Assembly: GCA_038993745.2 (NCBI GenBank)
Contig: CP160630.1
Span: forward strand, 868,001 to 932,000
Source: Aliivibrio fischeri
GTDB lineage: Bacteria; Pseudomonadota; Gammaproteobacteria; Enterobacterales; Vibrionaceae
Direction of reading: 5' to 3'
Length of the DNA: 64,000 nucleotides
Part shown: positions 34,012 through 43,465 of the stretch, piece after piece
Layout: every line of letters starts with the position of its first letter
Position numbering within the stretch: the stretch's first letter is position 1
The notes under the pieces: model-generated
The model's database searches: none
Told to the model about the DNA's origin: nothing
Seen by the model: only the letters and a program-made list of their open reading frames with translations
Translations under genes and position numbers: made by a program

Positions 34012-35607
34012 TTAACCTTTAAGACCTTGTTTCTTTAGGTATTCTTCGTATGTACCGTGGAAATCGTTCACGCCATCTTTTGTGATTTCGATGATGCGTG
34101 TTGCAATTGAAGATACGAACTGACGGTCATGAGATACAAACATTAATGTACCTTTGTAGTTCTCTAGAGCCAAGTTCAATGCTTCAATTGATTCCATATC
34201 CATGTGGTTTGTTGGTTCATCCATAAGAAGGATGTTTGGCTTTTGCATGATCAGCTTACCAAATAACATACGGCCTTGCTCACCACCAGAAATCACTTTA
34301 ACTGATTTCTTAATGTCGTTTTGAGAGAAAAGCATACGACCAAGAATACCACGAACCACTTGCTCGTCATCGCCTTCTTGTTTCCATTGACCCATCCAAT
34401 CTAACAGGTTTAGATCTTCTGCAAAATCATGGCTGTGATCTTGAGCATAGAAACCAATATTGTTGTTTTCAGACCATTTGATCATGCCTGACATTGGTTC
34501 CATTGCACCAGCTAACGTGTTTAAGAACGTTGATTTACCGATACCATTCTCACCGATGATCGCAATGCGCTCACCTACTTCAACCATTAGATTTACATCA
34601 TTAATTAAGATGTTTTCGCCATAACCTTGCTTTAGACCTTCAACTTCTAATGCATTACGGAATAGCTCTTTCTCTTGGTCAAAACGAATAAACGGAGATT
34701 GACGGCTTGACGCTTTAACTTCATCAAGCTGAATCTTGTCTAGTTGTTTTTGACGAGATGTAGCTTGTTTTGCTTTTGATGCGTTTGCAGAGAAGCGGCT
34801 TACGAACGTTTGAAGTTCTGCCATTTGTGCTTTCTTCTTCGCATTATCAGCAAGTAAACGTTCACGAGCTTGCTCTGCTGCTGTCATGTACTCATCGTAG
34901 TTACCGTGGAACAGACGAAGTTCACCGTAATCTAAGTCAGCCATGTGTGTACATACTGAGTTTAAGAAATGACGGTCGTGCGAGATGATGATCATTGTAC
35001 AGTTACGAGCAAGAAGAACGTCTTCTAACCACGCAATAGTGTGCATGTCCAAGTTGTTCGTTGGTTCGTCAAGAAGCATGATGTCAGGTTCTGCAAATAG
35101 AACTTGTGCTAAAAGAACACGAACTTTAAGACCAGGAGCAACCTCACTCATTAAACCGAAGTGCTGTGATTCTGGAATACCAAGACCTAATAGAAGTTCA
35201 CCCGCACGAGCTTCAGCAGAGTAACCATCCATTTCAGCGAATTCAGTTTCTAAATCACCAACACGCATACCATCTTCGTCAGACATTTCTGGTAGTGCAT
35301 AAATGCGATCACGCTCTTCTTTGATTTTCCATAATTCTTTGTGACCCATAATCACAGTATCAACAACTGTGTATGATTCAAAAGCGAATTGATCTTGGCC
35401 TAATTTTGCCATGCGCTCATTTGGATCCGTAGAAACCGTACCCGCAGATTGCTCTAACTCTCCACCTAAGATTTTCATAAAGGTAGATTTACCACAGCCA
35501 TTCGCGCCGATTAAACCGTAACGGTTACCGTTACCAAATTTGATAGAAATATTTTCAAACAGTGGCTTATCGCCAAATTGCATTGTGATGTTAGCAGTCG
35601 TTAGCAC
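34012..35607 (-). CDS. ybiT: ABC-F family ATPase YbiT
   Basis: The 531-residue protein has two ABC domains (Walker [10 protein letters not shown] near 36 and GENGIGKST near 345; DEPTNNLD and DEPTNHMD Walker B regions) and no membrane segments. The first 30 residues closely follow E. coli YbiT (530 residues). ABC-F proteins act on the ribosome; YbiT is a translation factor of incompletely known role. A GTG at 35607, preceded by TTGGAA, is chosen because it aligns with the YbiT N-terminus. It is a single-gene unit with its own terminator. Confidence 0.92.
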   Translation of the reverse strand: MLTTANITMQFGDKPLFENISIKFGNGNRYGLIGANGCGKSTFMKILGGELEQSAGTVSTDPNERMAKLGQDQFAFESYTVVDTVIMGHKELWKIKEERDRIYALPEMSDEDGMRVGDLETEFAEMDGYSAEARAGELLLGLGIPESQHFGLMSEVAPGLKVRVLLAQVLFAEPDIMLLDEPTNNLDMHTIAWLEDVLLARNCTMIIISHDRHFLNSVCTHMADLDYGELRLFHGNYDEYMTAAEQARERLLADNAKKKAQMAELQTFVSRFSANASKAKQATSRQKQLDKIQLDEVKASSRQSPFIRFDQEKELFRNALEVEGLKQGYGENILINDVNLMVEVGERIAIIGENGIGKSTFLNTLAGAMEPMSGMIKWSENNNIGFYAQDHSHDFAEDLNLLDWMGQWKQEGDDEQVVRGILGRMLFSQNDIKKSVKVISGGEQGRMLFGKLIMQKPNILLMDEPTNHMDMESIEALNLALENYKGTLMFVSHDRQFVSSIATRIIEITKDGVNDFHGTYEEYLKKQGLKG

Positions 35608-35638
35608 AGTACATTCCAATTAGTGATCAATGAGACAT

Positions 35639-35666
35639 AAAAAAGCTGGTACAAAAACCAGCTTTT
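35639..35666 (-). terminator. Intrinsic terminator of the AraC-family gene
   Basis: AAAAGCTGGT and ACCAGCTTTT form a 10-bp stem. On the minus strand a T-run follows. It separates the AraC-family gene from ybiT. Confidence 0.8.
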
Positions 35667-35704
35667 CAAATTTAGGGGGAGTATAGCAGCATTTGTGATT
35701 TCCA

Positions 35705-36487
35705 TCACTTTTTATTCTGTTTCTGCTTAATAAACGCTAGAGGTGTCTGCCCTACTTGCTTTTTAAAGAAGGAAATAAATGCACTGTCTGATGAAAAATC
35801 AAGCTGAAATGCAACATCACTTACTTGCGTATTCTCACACAGTAATTCGATTGATTTTAACACTCTCCATTGTTGCTTCCATTCCTGATATGACATTCCA
35901 GTTTCTTTTTTAAATAATCGAGTAATCGTTTTACTGCTCGCTCCTATCTTTTTAGACAGTGTTTGAAGATCTGGAGCGAGAAAATCCGGTTTCTTTACCT
36001 GCTCACTAAATGTGATTAAACGTTTTTCTGTCGGTAAAGGTAAGCTAAACGGTTGTTGATGTGCTTCATAAAAAGATTCCCAAAAGAGTGCAGTTGTGTG
36101 TAACGTTTCTGATTTGGGTTTATCCCATGCCCACATTGCCATCTTATTAATTAACGCTCTAAGTAATTCGTCTACCTCGATCATCATAATGTCTTCAGGA
36201 CATGGGAACTTATCACAATCAAAATACAATGATCGGTATGCTACAACATTGGTCATAAAAGCTCGGTGAGGTGTATTAGCTGGTATCCAAACGGCTTTTG
36301 TGGGTGGCAAAACACACATTGAATGAGATAAAGCAAAACTCATACAGCCTTCAGGAGCATACAGTAACTGCCCTTTCTGATGATAATGCATACCTGAATC
36401 ATGCCGACCTACATCAGCAGCAATACCAATCACATCCGCAGGCAATCTATCTGCATCAAATTTAGTTTCATCTGAAATAATAGCCAT
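35705..36487 (-). CDS. AraC family transcriptional regulator with cupin domain
   Basis: A 260-residue regulator with an N-terminal cupin-type sensor (HYHQKGQLLYAPEG, WIPANTPHRAFM) and a C-terminal double HTH (LQTLSKKIGASSKTITRLFK, SDVAFQLDFSSDSAFISFFK). It is divergent from an MFS transporter 98 bases away, a standard AraC-regulator/exporter pair. It probably activates the transporter in response to an unidentified compound. Confidence 0.88.
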   Translation of the reverse strand: MAIISDETKFDADRLPADVIGIAADVGRHDSGMHYHQKGQLLYAPEGCMSFALSHSMCVLPPTKAVWIPANTPHRAFMTNVVAYRSLYFDCDKFPCPEDIMMIEVDELLRALINKMAMWAWDKPKSETLHTTALFWESFYEAHQQPFSLPLPTEKRLITFSEQVKKPDFLAPDLQTLSKKIGASSKTITRLFKKETGMSYQEWKQQWRVLKSIELLCENTQVSDVAFQLDFSSDSAFISFFKKQVGQTPLAFIKQKQNKK

Positions 36488-36585
36488 AATGTCCGAATCT
36501 TATTGTTTTTGATTTTAATGTTGTTAATAGAACAATCGTAATTAGAAATATACTGTTTGCCAAGTTAATTCACACGAGACACACA

Positions 36586-37704
36586 ATGAACACAAAACCT
36601 TCACTCTGGCTTATGGTACTTCTTTTGATGTTTCCTCAAATAGTTGAAACCATTTACAGCCCAACACTTGGCTCAATAGCTGAGTCATTTGCCGTAAATT
36701 ATTCACAGGCTTCACAAACCATTTCAATTTACTTTTCAGCTTTTGCTTTTGGTGTCGTGGTATGGGGAATATTAGCGGATAAATTAGGTCGCAGGCCCAC
36801 CATGCTACTCGGGTTAGCCATTTACAGTTTAGCCGCCTTATCTGCTGTGCTAACAGACAGTTTTATTTATCTGATGATCGCTCGTGCTGTTAGTGCATTT
36901 GGTATAGCAGTAGGCTCAGTAATCACACAAACCATGCTACGTGATGTATTTAATACCAAAGAGCTCAGTAAAGTATTCAGTTTTATGGGAATGGGGATTT
37001 CTATTAGTCCCGTTTTAGGGATGCTACTTGGTGGTCAACTTACGCAATTCGGTGGATATCATTATGTATTTATTGCTTTATTTATTATGGCTCTAGTACT
37101 AGTTGCATATAACCTCGTGGCTTTACCTGAAACTCAAAAAACAAAGCAGCCTCTAGAACTAAAACGACTCGGGCTAAAAATGCTAAGAGATATCAATATC
37201 TGGCGTTCTGGTTGCCTTGTCGCTTTATTTAATATTGCTTTGTTTTCATATTACCAATTGGGAGCTTTTAAATTCGAGCAGTTAGGACTGTCCTCACAAG
37301 AGTTTGGTTATAGCGGGATCGTGTTAGGTCTAGGTACATTTATAGGGAGTTATTTAAATAAGTATCTTATTTCTAAACAAGTTTCATTACTGCGTTTATT
37401 GCAACTATCTGCCCTCTTATTGATTTCAGGTGGAGCATTAGTCACTTATTTAATCGATTCAATCTTGTTTTTACTGCCTATGATCTTAGTTGTTATGTCT
37501 TTTGGTATCGCCATTCCAAATATTCTTAGTGTGGCATTAATTGACTATAAACAACAAGCAGGTAGTGCTGGGGCTCTGTTTGGACTTATGTATTACTTAA
37601 TGATAGGTGCAGGGCTTAGCTTGGCAGGCTCAGTTCAACACCTTGGCATTGTTTTACTGATGTGTGGAGTTATCTCATCTCTGCTTGTAGCTTTTAAAAA
37701 ATAA
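36586..37704 (+). CDS. MFS transporter (Bcr/EmrD-like drug or metabolite exporter)
   Basis: The 372-residue protein has about 12 hydrophobic segments with the MFS loop motif GILADKLGRRPTML near residue 60 and the antiporter-type segment SPVLGMLLGGQLTQFGG near 145. It resembles the Bcr/CflA/EmrD group of proton-driven exporters. Divergent from the AraC-family gene. Substrate unknown. Confidence 0.88.
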   Translation: MNTKPSLWLMVLLLMFPQIVETIYSPTLGSIAESFAVNYSQASQTISIYFSAFAFGVVVWGILADKLGRRPTMLLGLAIYSLAALSAVLTDSFIYLMIARAVSAFGIAVGSVITQTMLRDVFNTKELSKVFSFMGMGISISPVLGMLLGGQLTQFGGYHYVFIALFIMALVLVAYNLVALPETQKTKQPLELKRLGLKMLRDINIWRSGCLVALFNIALFSYYQLGAFKFEQLGLSSQEFGYSGIVLGLGTFIGSYLNKYLISKQVSLLRLLQLSALLLISGGALVTYLIDSILFLLPMILVVMSFGIAIPNILSVALIDYKQQAGSAGALFGLMYYLMIGAGLSLAGSVQHLGIVLLMCGVISSLLVAFKK

Positions 37705-37708
37705 TAAC

Positions 37709-37739
37709 ATGCTCGCTCTTACATTAAATGAGCGAGCAT
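37709..37739 (+). terminator. Hairpin after the MFS gene
   Basis: ATGCTCGCTC and GAGCGAGCAT form a 10-bp stem with an 11-base loop just after the stop codon. The T-tract is weak, so this may be an end-stabilising structure shared with the convergent gene. Confidence 0.55.
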
Positions 37740-37770
37740 ATCTAATTTAGTGAATAGATTTAATATCTTA

Positions 37771-38175
37771 TCAACGACTTACACGATAACCAATTAATGA
37801 AGGAACTTCACAATCCATGGTTTCTATATAGATATTTCGCTCTCTCCACATCACTTCCATATCATATAAACAAAATGAATATTGTTTAGGATCAATCACC
37901 CATTTATGTTTAATTTTTACTGATACAGATGTAAATAATTCATTATCATTTCCCCACCATACTAAAACTAAATACTTATAGTTATCACCATCATGATAAA
38001 TAGCAAACGCGGCGGTTTCTCGCCAATTAATCTCTGATTGAGACTTAACTGTAGCAAGTCGTTTATTAAACATTGAGATATTAATTGGTTTATTTGTCGC
38101 TGATATTGTATAAATTTTAATTCCATCAATATCTATCCAATGCACATCACTTTCTATTGTTCTCGGTTGGTACAT
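37771..38175 (-). CDS. Hypothetical protein, 134 aa
   Basis: A 134-residue soluble protein, rich in aromatic and charged residues, with many short beta-like segments (HWIDIDGIKIYTIS, YKYLVLVWWGND, HKWVIDPKQYSFCLYD). No signal peptide, membrane helix or catalytic motif that I recognise. AGGGATGA lies before the ATG. It stands alone between convergent and co-directional neighbours. Function not assignable. Confidence 0.65.
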   Translation of the reverse strand: MYQPRTIESDVHWIDIDGIKIYTISATNKPINISMFNKRLATVKSQSEINWRETAAFAIYHDGDNYKYLVLVWWGNDNELFTSVSVKIKHKWVIDPKQYSFCLYDMEVMWRERNIYIETMDCEVPSLIGYRVSR

Positions 38176-38361
38176 GACTCATCCCTAGCCTGTAAATAAA
38201 AGATATAAAACAGTTGTCATTATTATAGGTTATTGAAATATAATAGGATGACCAATCTATATTGTGTATAAATTAGCCACTAAAACCTTTGCAATGCGAT
38301 CAACTACTCTTTTATCTGAGCTTTTATTGCAACAAATACTTCTAATAAAAATACAGTACAT

Positions 38362-38391
38362 AAAAAAGGCCTAAACCGAAGTCTAAGCCTT
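38362..38391 (-). terminator. Intrinsic terminator with UUCG loop after the VOC gene
   Basis: On the minus strand AAGGCTTAGAC and GTTTAGGCCTT pair (with G-U pairs) around a TTCG loop and are followed by a T-run, 14 bases after the stop. Confidence 0.75.
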
Positions 38392-38404
38392 AATCATCTT
38401 AATT

Positions 38405-38890
38405 TTACTCGTACTCAGCAGAATACGTTTCTTTATACGTATGAGAATAAAGTTCAAATAAGTTGCCAAATGGGTCTTCTAAATACACCATTTGTGATGT
38501 GTTGTTATCATCTTCTGGGTGGTAACGCATAATATCCATTCGTACTTTACCGCCAAACTCTTCAGTACGAGCGATCACGCCGTGGAAGTCATCTGTTTGA
38601 AGACAGAAATGGAAGATACCGATTCGCGAGAAATCAACTTCGTGACGTTCTTGGCACTCTTTCATTTCAAATAACTCAAAACCAATGCCGTCTTTCGTTA
38701 ATAAGTGCGCAATATTGAAACCTTTAAAGCCTTCACCAAATACAGCAATACACATTCTGCCAATTGCGGTTTCACGCTCTTCTTCAACTTTTGTGTTACC
38801 CATTACCACTTCAAGACCAAGCGCTTTTGTGTAAAACTCTACCGCTTTGTCCATATCGCCAACCATGATGCCTACGTGATTCATTTTCAT
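38405..38890 (-). CDS. VOC family protein (glyoxalase/dioxygenase superfamily)
   Basis: The 161-residue protein has two beta-alpha-beta-beta-beta units, with HVGIMVGDMDKAVEFYTKAL at the start, IGIFHFCLQTDD near residue 90 and MVYLEDPFGNLFELYSH near the end. H5, H94 and E147 are plausible metal ligands of a glyoxalase-type site. GAGGT precedes the ATG. It is similar in size to lactoylglutathione lyase but that activity is not shown by the sequence. Confidence 0.85.
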   Translation of the reverse strand: MKMNHVGIMVGDMDKAVEFYTKALGLEVVMGNTKVEEERETAIGRMCIAVFGEGFKGFNIAHLLTKDGIGFELFEMKECQERHEVDFSRIGIFHFCLQTDDFHGVIARTEEFGGKVRMDIMRYHPEDDNNTSQMVYLEDPFGNLFELYSHTYKETYSAEYE

Positions 38891-39055
38891 AATTTACCTC
38901 AAATTCAGTTTTATAATTCGTTGTTCGTTTCGATGAGGTAATAATAGTAAACTCATTGGATAATATAAAATTATCAATATTTATCATTTTAATAATTTAT
39001 TGTTATAAAAAAAGTAAAGACTCAAACTAAATCAGAGCCTTTAAACTAATATCAA

Positions 39056-39712
39056 TTAAGAGCGTACATTCTTCATGAAATACCGCTCTAATTCTTCAAT
39101 TTGACCACTACATAGAATCTCCACTGCATTTTTAATGTGTTGCAGTGGCCAATCCCACCACTTTATGACTAATAATGTTTGAATTAGATTTTCATCAAAT
39201 CGTTTTTTAACCACCACATTATTTCCTACCACAACGGAATAAGGTGCCACATTTTTAGTAATAACGGCTCTAGCTCCAATGATTGCACCATCTCCAATAT
39301 GAACGCCAGGCATAATCATTGCCTCACTACCAATCCATACATCGTTACCCACAATGGTATCGCCAGATCTTTGAAAGCCATCTTTCACACCTTCGCCAAA
39401 CTCTTTTTTTGAAAATGGAAATGTTGATATCCAATCGGCTCTATGTCCTTGATTGCCAGCCATCATAAATGTTGCCCCTGATGCAATAGAGCAAAATTTA
39501 CCTATTCGGAGTTTATCAATCTCTCCAAACTGTCCGCTCTCCCACATCTCTTGTGTAGAAGCATCTCCTAATAAGTAACGAACAGCTTGCTCCTCAAAGG
39601 TCTTAGAATGATAAAACCCCGAATAATAGCTATAATCTCCAACTTCAATATTTGGGTTCTTAACCTGTTCTTTGAGGTTTTGACCCTCAAGCCAACTATT
39701 AAACGCTTCCAT
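39056..39712 (-). CDS. CatB-related xenobiotic O-acetyltransferase (XAT)
   Basis: A 218-residue left-handed beta-helix acyltransferase with hexapeptide repeats (IGKFCSIASGATFMMAG, VGNDVWIGSEAMIMPGVHI) and the catalytic histidine motif NQGHRADWISTFPF near residue 92. It resembles type B chloramphenicol acetyltransferases of Vibrio, with a slightly longer insertion around residue 50. Acetylation of chloramphenicol or streptogramin is possible, but many chromosomal XATs have other substrates. A LysR gene is divergent from it 89 bases away and may regulate it. Confidence 0.88.
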   Translation of the reverse strand: MEAFNSWLEGQNLKEQVKNPNIEVGDYSYYSGFYHSKTFEEQAVRYLLGDASTQEMWESGQFGEIDKLRIGKFCSIASGATFMMAGNQGHRADWISTFPFSKKEFGEGVKDGFQRSGDTIVGNDVWIGSEAMIMPGVHIGDGAIIGARAVITKNVAPYSVVVGNNVVVKKRFDENLIQTLLVIKWWDWPLQHIKNAVEILCSGQIEELERYFMKNVRS

Positions 39713-39801
39713 TTATTCTTTCTCTTAAATTAATCTTGCTGAAAGTATAATCAGTCTCTATTATTTCCAGTAGAGACCATTTAGATAAACAGAATTACCA
39801 T

Positions 39802-40710
39802 ATGGAAATAAAGTGGCTTAACTATGTCCCTATTTATGTCGCCTTATGTGAAGAAAAAAGCATTGCTGGAGCAGCGAAAAGATTAAAGTGCTCGAATGCA
39901 CACATAAGTAGACAACTACAACAATTAGAAAGCATTTTATCTGTTCAACTCATTCACAGAACAACGCGACAATTCAATCTTACTTATGATGGAATTAAGT
40001 TTTACAAACAAGCAAAGCATCTACTAGACAGTGCCGAAACCATCAACGCAAAATTATTATCACCAGAAAGCATGGCTGGCAAATTACGTATTGCTGCTTC
40101 TGCGTCATTTGGTTCGATATTACTAACAGAGCCCCTCGCTAAGTTCTGTCGAACATACCCGAAAATAGATATTGAAGTTATTTTTACAGAAAGTCCTCTG
40201 GATCTTATCGAGTCTGGTTTTGATGTAGCTTTTTATCTGACTAATTCCCCACCGGAAGGTTATGTAGGTCATTATTTTCGCTCATTGCAGTGCAAACCCT
40301 TTGCTCATATAAATTATATGCAGAACCAAGGGGAAATTACCCACCCTTCACACCTAAATAAGTTAAACCATATTCTTTATAAAAATACGGATTTCACATT
40401 AAATAATTGGACATTTAATAAGATAGAATCAAAAGAGAATATAGCGATTAATCTTGAAGGATCTTTTAGCGTTAATTTGGTTGCATCTATGGTAGACGCA
40501 ATGCTAAATGAGTGCGGTGTTGCTATGTTGGATGAGTTAGCGTTGTCTAAATTATCACCAACAAAAAGAAATGAAATCGTTCAATTAATCCCAAGTTGGG
40601 AAACACAACCAATACTCCCTTTATATCTTCTCTATCCTAAAAGAAAACATTTACCTCAACGAACAAAACTATTCGTTGATTTCTTTCGAGATTACTTAGG
40701 TAATATTTAA
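39802..40710 (+). CDS. LysR family transcriptional regulator
   Basis: A 302-residue LTTR with an N-terminal HTH (KSIAGAAKRLKCSNAHISRQ, then LESILSVQLIHRTTRQF) and a CrgA-like effector domain. Its arrangement with the divergent XAT acetyltransferase suggests local regulation. It is followed by a strong hairpin. Confidence 0.9.
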   Translation: MEIKWLNYVPIYVALCEEKSIAGAAKRLKCSNAHISRQLQQLESILSVQLIHRTTRQFNLTYDGIKFYKQAKHLLDSAETINAKLLSPESMAGKLRIAASASFGSILLTEPLAKFCRTYPKIDIEVIFTESPLDLIESGFDVAFYLTNSPPEGYVGHYFRSLQCKPFAHINYMQNQGEITHPSHLNKLNHILYKNTDFTLNNWTFNKIESKENIAINLEGSFSVNLVASMVDAMLNECGVAMLDELALSKLSPTKRNEIVQLIPSWETQPILPLYLLYPKRKHLPQRTKLFVDFFRDYLGNI

Positions 40711-40752
40711 TAAAAGCAATATGTTACCAACCAATCAACCTTCTGAAAAACA

Positions 40753-40779
40753 AAAAGCGAGCCATCATAGCTCGCTTTT
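40753..40779 (+). terminator. Intrinsic terminator after the LysR gene
   Basis: AAAAGCGAGC and GCTCGCTTTT form a perfect 10-bp stem with a seven-base loop, with A- and T-rich flanks, 42 bases after the LysR stop. Confidence 0.8.
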
Positions 40780-40795
40780 GAAAATTCTGTATATT

Positions 40796-40957
40796 ATACC
40801 AATCGTAGTAAATAACTGATCGCTCTAGCTTGTTAAAAGGCTCGATAACTACGTTAGAATTTTTGATTGTAGAGTAACTACTTATCGAAAAATTCTGCCT
40901 TATTCTCAAGCCTTTTTCCTTCGCTATTTCTAATCACTTACTCACTGTGATTGGTAT
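40796..40957. repeat. MITE-like inverted-repeat element
   Basis: ATACCAATC at 40796-40804 and GATTGGTAT at 40949-40957 bound a stretch of about 160 bases with further nested inverted repeats (AAGGCT with AGCCTT; AGAATTTTT with AAAAATTCT). The whole can fold into a long imperfect hairpin and has no convincing coding frame. Similar noncoding ACCAATC-bounded elements occur in Vibrionaceae, from memory; this window has only one copy. Confidence 0.5.
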
Positions 40958-40966
40958 TAGAAGAAA

Positions 40967-42163
40967 TTACAGCAATTCAACCGATTGTTGAGCAATTACG
41001 AATTCTTCATTGGTTGGGATAACCATAGCAACAGCGTTCAGCATTTCTGATTTAGCAATAATGCCATCAGCGCCAAAACGAGCACCTTCGTTACCTGCAA
41101 CATCTTCAACAAAACCAAGAATCTTAAGGTTATTTAAGATCTCACGACGGATTGGTAATGAGTTCTCACCGATACCACCAGTGAAAATGATGCCATCTAA
41201 AGAATCTAATGCAGCTAGGTAAGAAGCCACGTACTTAGCAACACGGTATGTAAACACTTGGAATGCTAGTGTCGCACCTTCGTGTCCCTCTTCCATTGCT
41301 TCAAGGATACCACGAGCATCACTTGTTAGACCGGACACACCTAGGAAGCCAGACTCTTTGTTTAGAGAGTTAAACACTTGCTCTTGTGACCAACCTTTCT
41401 TAAGTAGGTATTCAATGATACCTGGGTCTAAGTCACCACAACGTGTACCCATCATTAGACCTGAAAGCGGAGTGAAGCCCATTGATGTGTCTACACTGTT
41501 ACCGTCTTTAATTGCACAAACTGATGCGCCATTACCTAGGTGAACAGAAATAAAGTTCGACTCTTCAATCGGTTTATTGATCATTTTTGCAGCTTCACGG
41601 CTTACAAAGTAGTGACTTGTACCGTGGAAACCATAACGACGAACACCAAAATCAGTATATAACTCTTTAGCAATAGCACCAGTGTATGCACGCTTAGGCA
41701 TAGTTTGGTGGAACGCTGTGTCAAATACCGCAAATTGAGGGAGAGAAGGGAAGGCTTCAACAGCAGCACGAATGCCAATAGCGCCAGCTGGGTTATGAAG
41801 AGGAGCTAAGTCAGATAGACTTTCAATTTCTTTTGTTACTTCTTCATTAATACGAACTGTCTTAGTAAATTTTTCACCGCCGTGAACGATACGGTGACCG
41901 ATAGCAACGATACCATCAGTAAAACCTAACTCTTCTGTTAGACCTACTAATTTACCAATAGCTATCTTATGGTGGTTTTCATTACCTTCAATGGCAATTT
42001 CTGTTTTCTGTCCTTGATACTTCCAGCTCATACGAGCATCTTCAAGGCCAAAACACTCACCTAACCCGCTTAATACTGCATCACCAGAAACAGAATCGAT
42101 TACAGCAAACTTAAGTGAAGAGCTGCCTGAATTGATAACTAATACGTATTCGTTGTTCATCAT
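40967..42163 (-). CDS. ackA: Acetate kinase
   Basis: The 398-residue protein has all acetate kinase motifs: VINSGSSSLKF, GHRIVHGGEKF, FDTAFHQ, YGFHGTSHYF, SVHLGNGASVC, FTPLSGLMMGTRCGDLDPG and FTGGIGENS. It interconverts acetate and acetyl phosphate. No pta gene adjoins, so this looks like a second, stand-alone acetate kinase rather than the ackA-pta operon. Two adjacent ATG codons (42163, 42160) follow GAGAA; either may be used. The short gap to the repeat element leaves its 3' end close to that element's right end. Confidence 0.95.
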   Translation of the reverse strand: MMNNEYVLVINSGSSSLKFAVIDSVSGDAVLSGLGECFGLEDARMSWKYQGQKTEIAIEGNENHHKIAIGKLVGLTEELGFTDGIVAIGHRIVHGGEKFTKTVRINEEVTKEIESLSDLAPLHNPAGAIGIRAAVEAFPSLPQFAVFDTAFHQTMPKRAYTGAIAKELYTDFGVRRYGFHGTSHYFVSREAAKMINKPIEESNFISVHLGNGASVCAIKDGNSVDTSMGFTPLSGLMMGTRCGDLDPGIIEYLLKKGWSQEQVFNSLNKESGFLGVSGLTSDARGILEAMEEGHEGATLAFQVFTYRVAKYVASYLAALDSLDGIIFTGGIGENSLPIRREILNNLKILGFVEDVAGNEGARFGADGIIAKSEMLNAVAMVIPTNEEFVIAQQSVELL

Positions 42164-42469
42164 TATTCTCTTTTATAGATATGTAGGTTGCACATTAGAG
42201 TCGTGCCTTTTGTTGCTACAACCCATTATTCAACTATTTTTTAATGATTCAACTTTTGTTTTAGCACCTATCTACATTTTTGTCATAAACATGTCTTAGA
42301 TCAATTTTTGAGAAATTATTTTTTAACTATGTAAACGTTTTCTTTAAATAAATTTTACAAACATTCTGTTAACTAGCTCGTACTTGAATTATTCAATATA
42401 GGATATTTATTGATTTGTAACTAACATCACTTAGGATGATGTAACGACTGTAATTAACTAAAAATAATA
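42164..42469. other. Divergent intergenic region ackA / response regulator
   Basis: 306 bases, very AT-rich, with no gene. It must hold both promoters. A small inverted repeat, ACATCA-N7-TGATGT, lies around 42425-42443 and could be a regulator site. No clear riboswitch or terminator seen. Confidence 0.4.
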
Positions 42470-43465
42470 ATGAAAATATTAATTTGCGATGATTCAAAAA
42501 TCGCTCGGAAATCATTAGCTCGTAATATAAAAAACACCAGTGAAGTTAATGTTTTCTATGCTGAAAATGGTAAAGAAGGATTACAAACTTTATCTGAGCA
42601 TGGCATTGATGTTCTCTTTCTTGACCTTACCATGCCTATCATGGATGGCTTTGAAGTATTGGCTTCTTTACCGGTAAATTCTTATCAAACTCATATCATT
42701 GTTGTCTCTGCTGATATACAAGAAAAAGCCAGACAACGATGCTATGAGCTTGGTGCAAAAGAGTTTATTGAAAAACCATTTAGCAATGACGTTATTCAAC
42801 AAGTATTTAAAAAATATCAAATACCATTACTCAACACCGCTGCAACTTCTCAATCAAAGAGAGCAAAAAACAGTTCATCCATTGACATTATCTCCAGTAT
42901 TAAAGAAATCAGTAACGTTGCTCTTGGTGCCAGCGCTGCTCTTATTTCTGAACAATTTGATCGCTTCATTGATATGCCTCTACCCAATGTCGCTACATTG
43001 CATCGTTCTGAATTAAAAATGGTTCTTCAAGATATTATTAATAACTCTGAGTACCGAGCTATCTCTCAACGTTTTGTTGGATATGGGATCAACGGAGAGG
43101 CGCTTGTTTGTTTACATGGTGATAATTTAAAAGAATTACTTAGCGTTAATGACAGCGGTAAAAATACAACGACCAATGAAGCCATTCTTGATATCGCTAA
43201 CCTACTTGTCTCTGCTTTTCTCTTATCTTTTAGCAAACAATTGGACATCGCCATTTCTTTACGCCAACCCAGCGTTTTAAATAGTGATCAATTAAAAACA
43301 GCACTCAAAGATAACCATCAGTTTTTAGGGGAATATGAGAAAGATATTTTTACTATTGAGTTTGTTTATTCTGCAGAAAGTATGGATTTAAAATGTGATG
43401 TTATCTTCTTAATGGATAACGATTCTTTGTCTGCCATTAAATCAATTTTAGAGAGTGTTTTATAA
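42470..43465 (+). CDS. Response regulator with CheC-like phosphatase domain
   Basis: The 331-residue protein starts with a CheY-type receiver domain (ICDDSKIARKS, phosphoacceptor Asp near residue 52 in VLFLDLTMPIMDGFEVL, Lys in FIEKPF). A linker leads to a C-terminal domain (about 145-330) with EAILDIANLLVSAFLLSF, matching the E-x-x-N helix of CheC/CheX phosphatases except that the usual EIGN reads DIAN. It may dephosphorylate a receiver, perhaps its own or another CheY. Its stop overlaps the start of the downstream diguanylate cyclase (TAATG). Confidence 0.82.
   Translation: MKILICDDSKIARKSLARNIKNTSEVNVFYAENGKEGLQTLSEHGIDVLFLDLTMPIMDGFEVLASLPVNSYQTHIIVVSADIQEKARQRCYELGAKEFIEKPFSNDVIQQVFKKYQIPLLNTAATSQSKRAKNSSSIDIISSIKEISNVALGASAALISEQFDRFIDMPLPNVATLHRSELKMVLQDIINNSEYRAISQRFVGYGINGEALVCLHGDNLKELLSVNDSGKNTTTNEAILDIANLLVSAFLLSFSKQLDIAISLRQPSVLNSDQLKTALKDNHQFLGEYEKDIFTIEFVYSAESMDLKCDVIFLMDNDSLSAIKSILESVL

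Noticed and set aside
40724..40909. 61-codon minus-strand frame
   Set aside because: It lies inside the terminator and MITE-like repeat and has no ribosome site.
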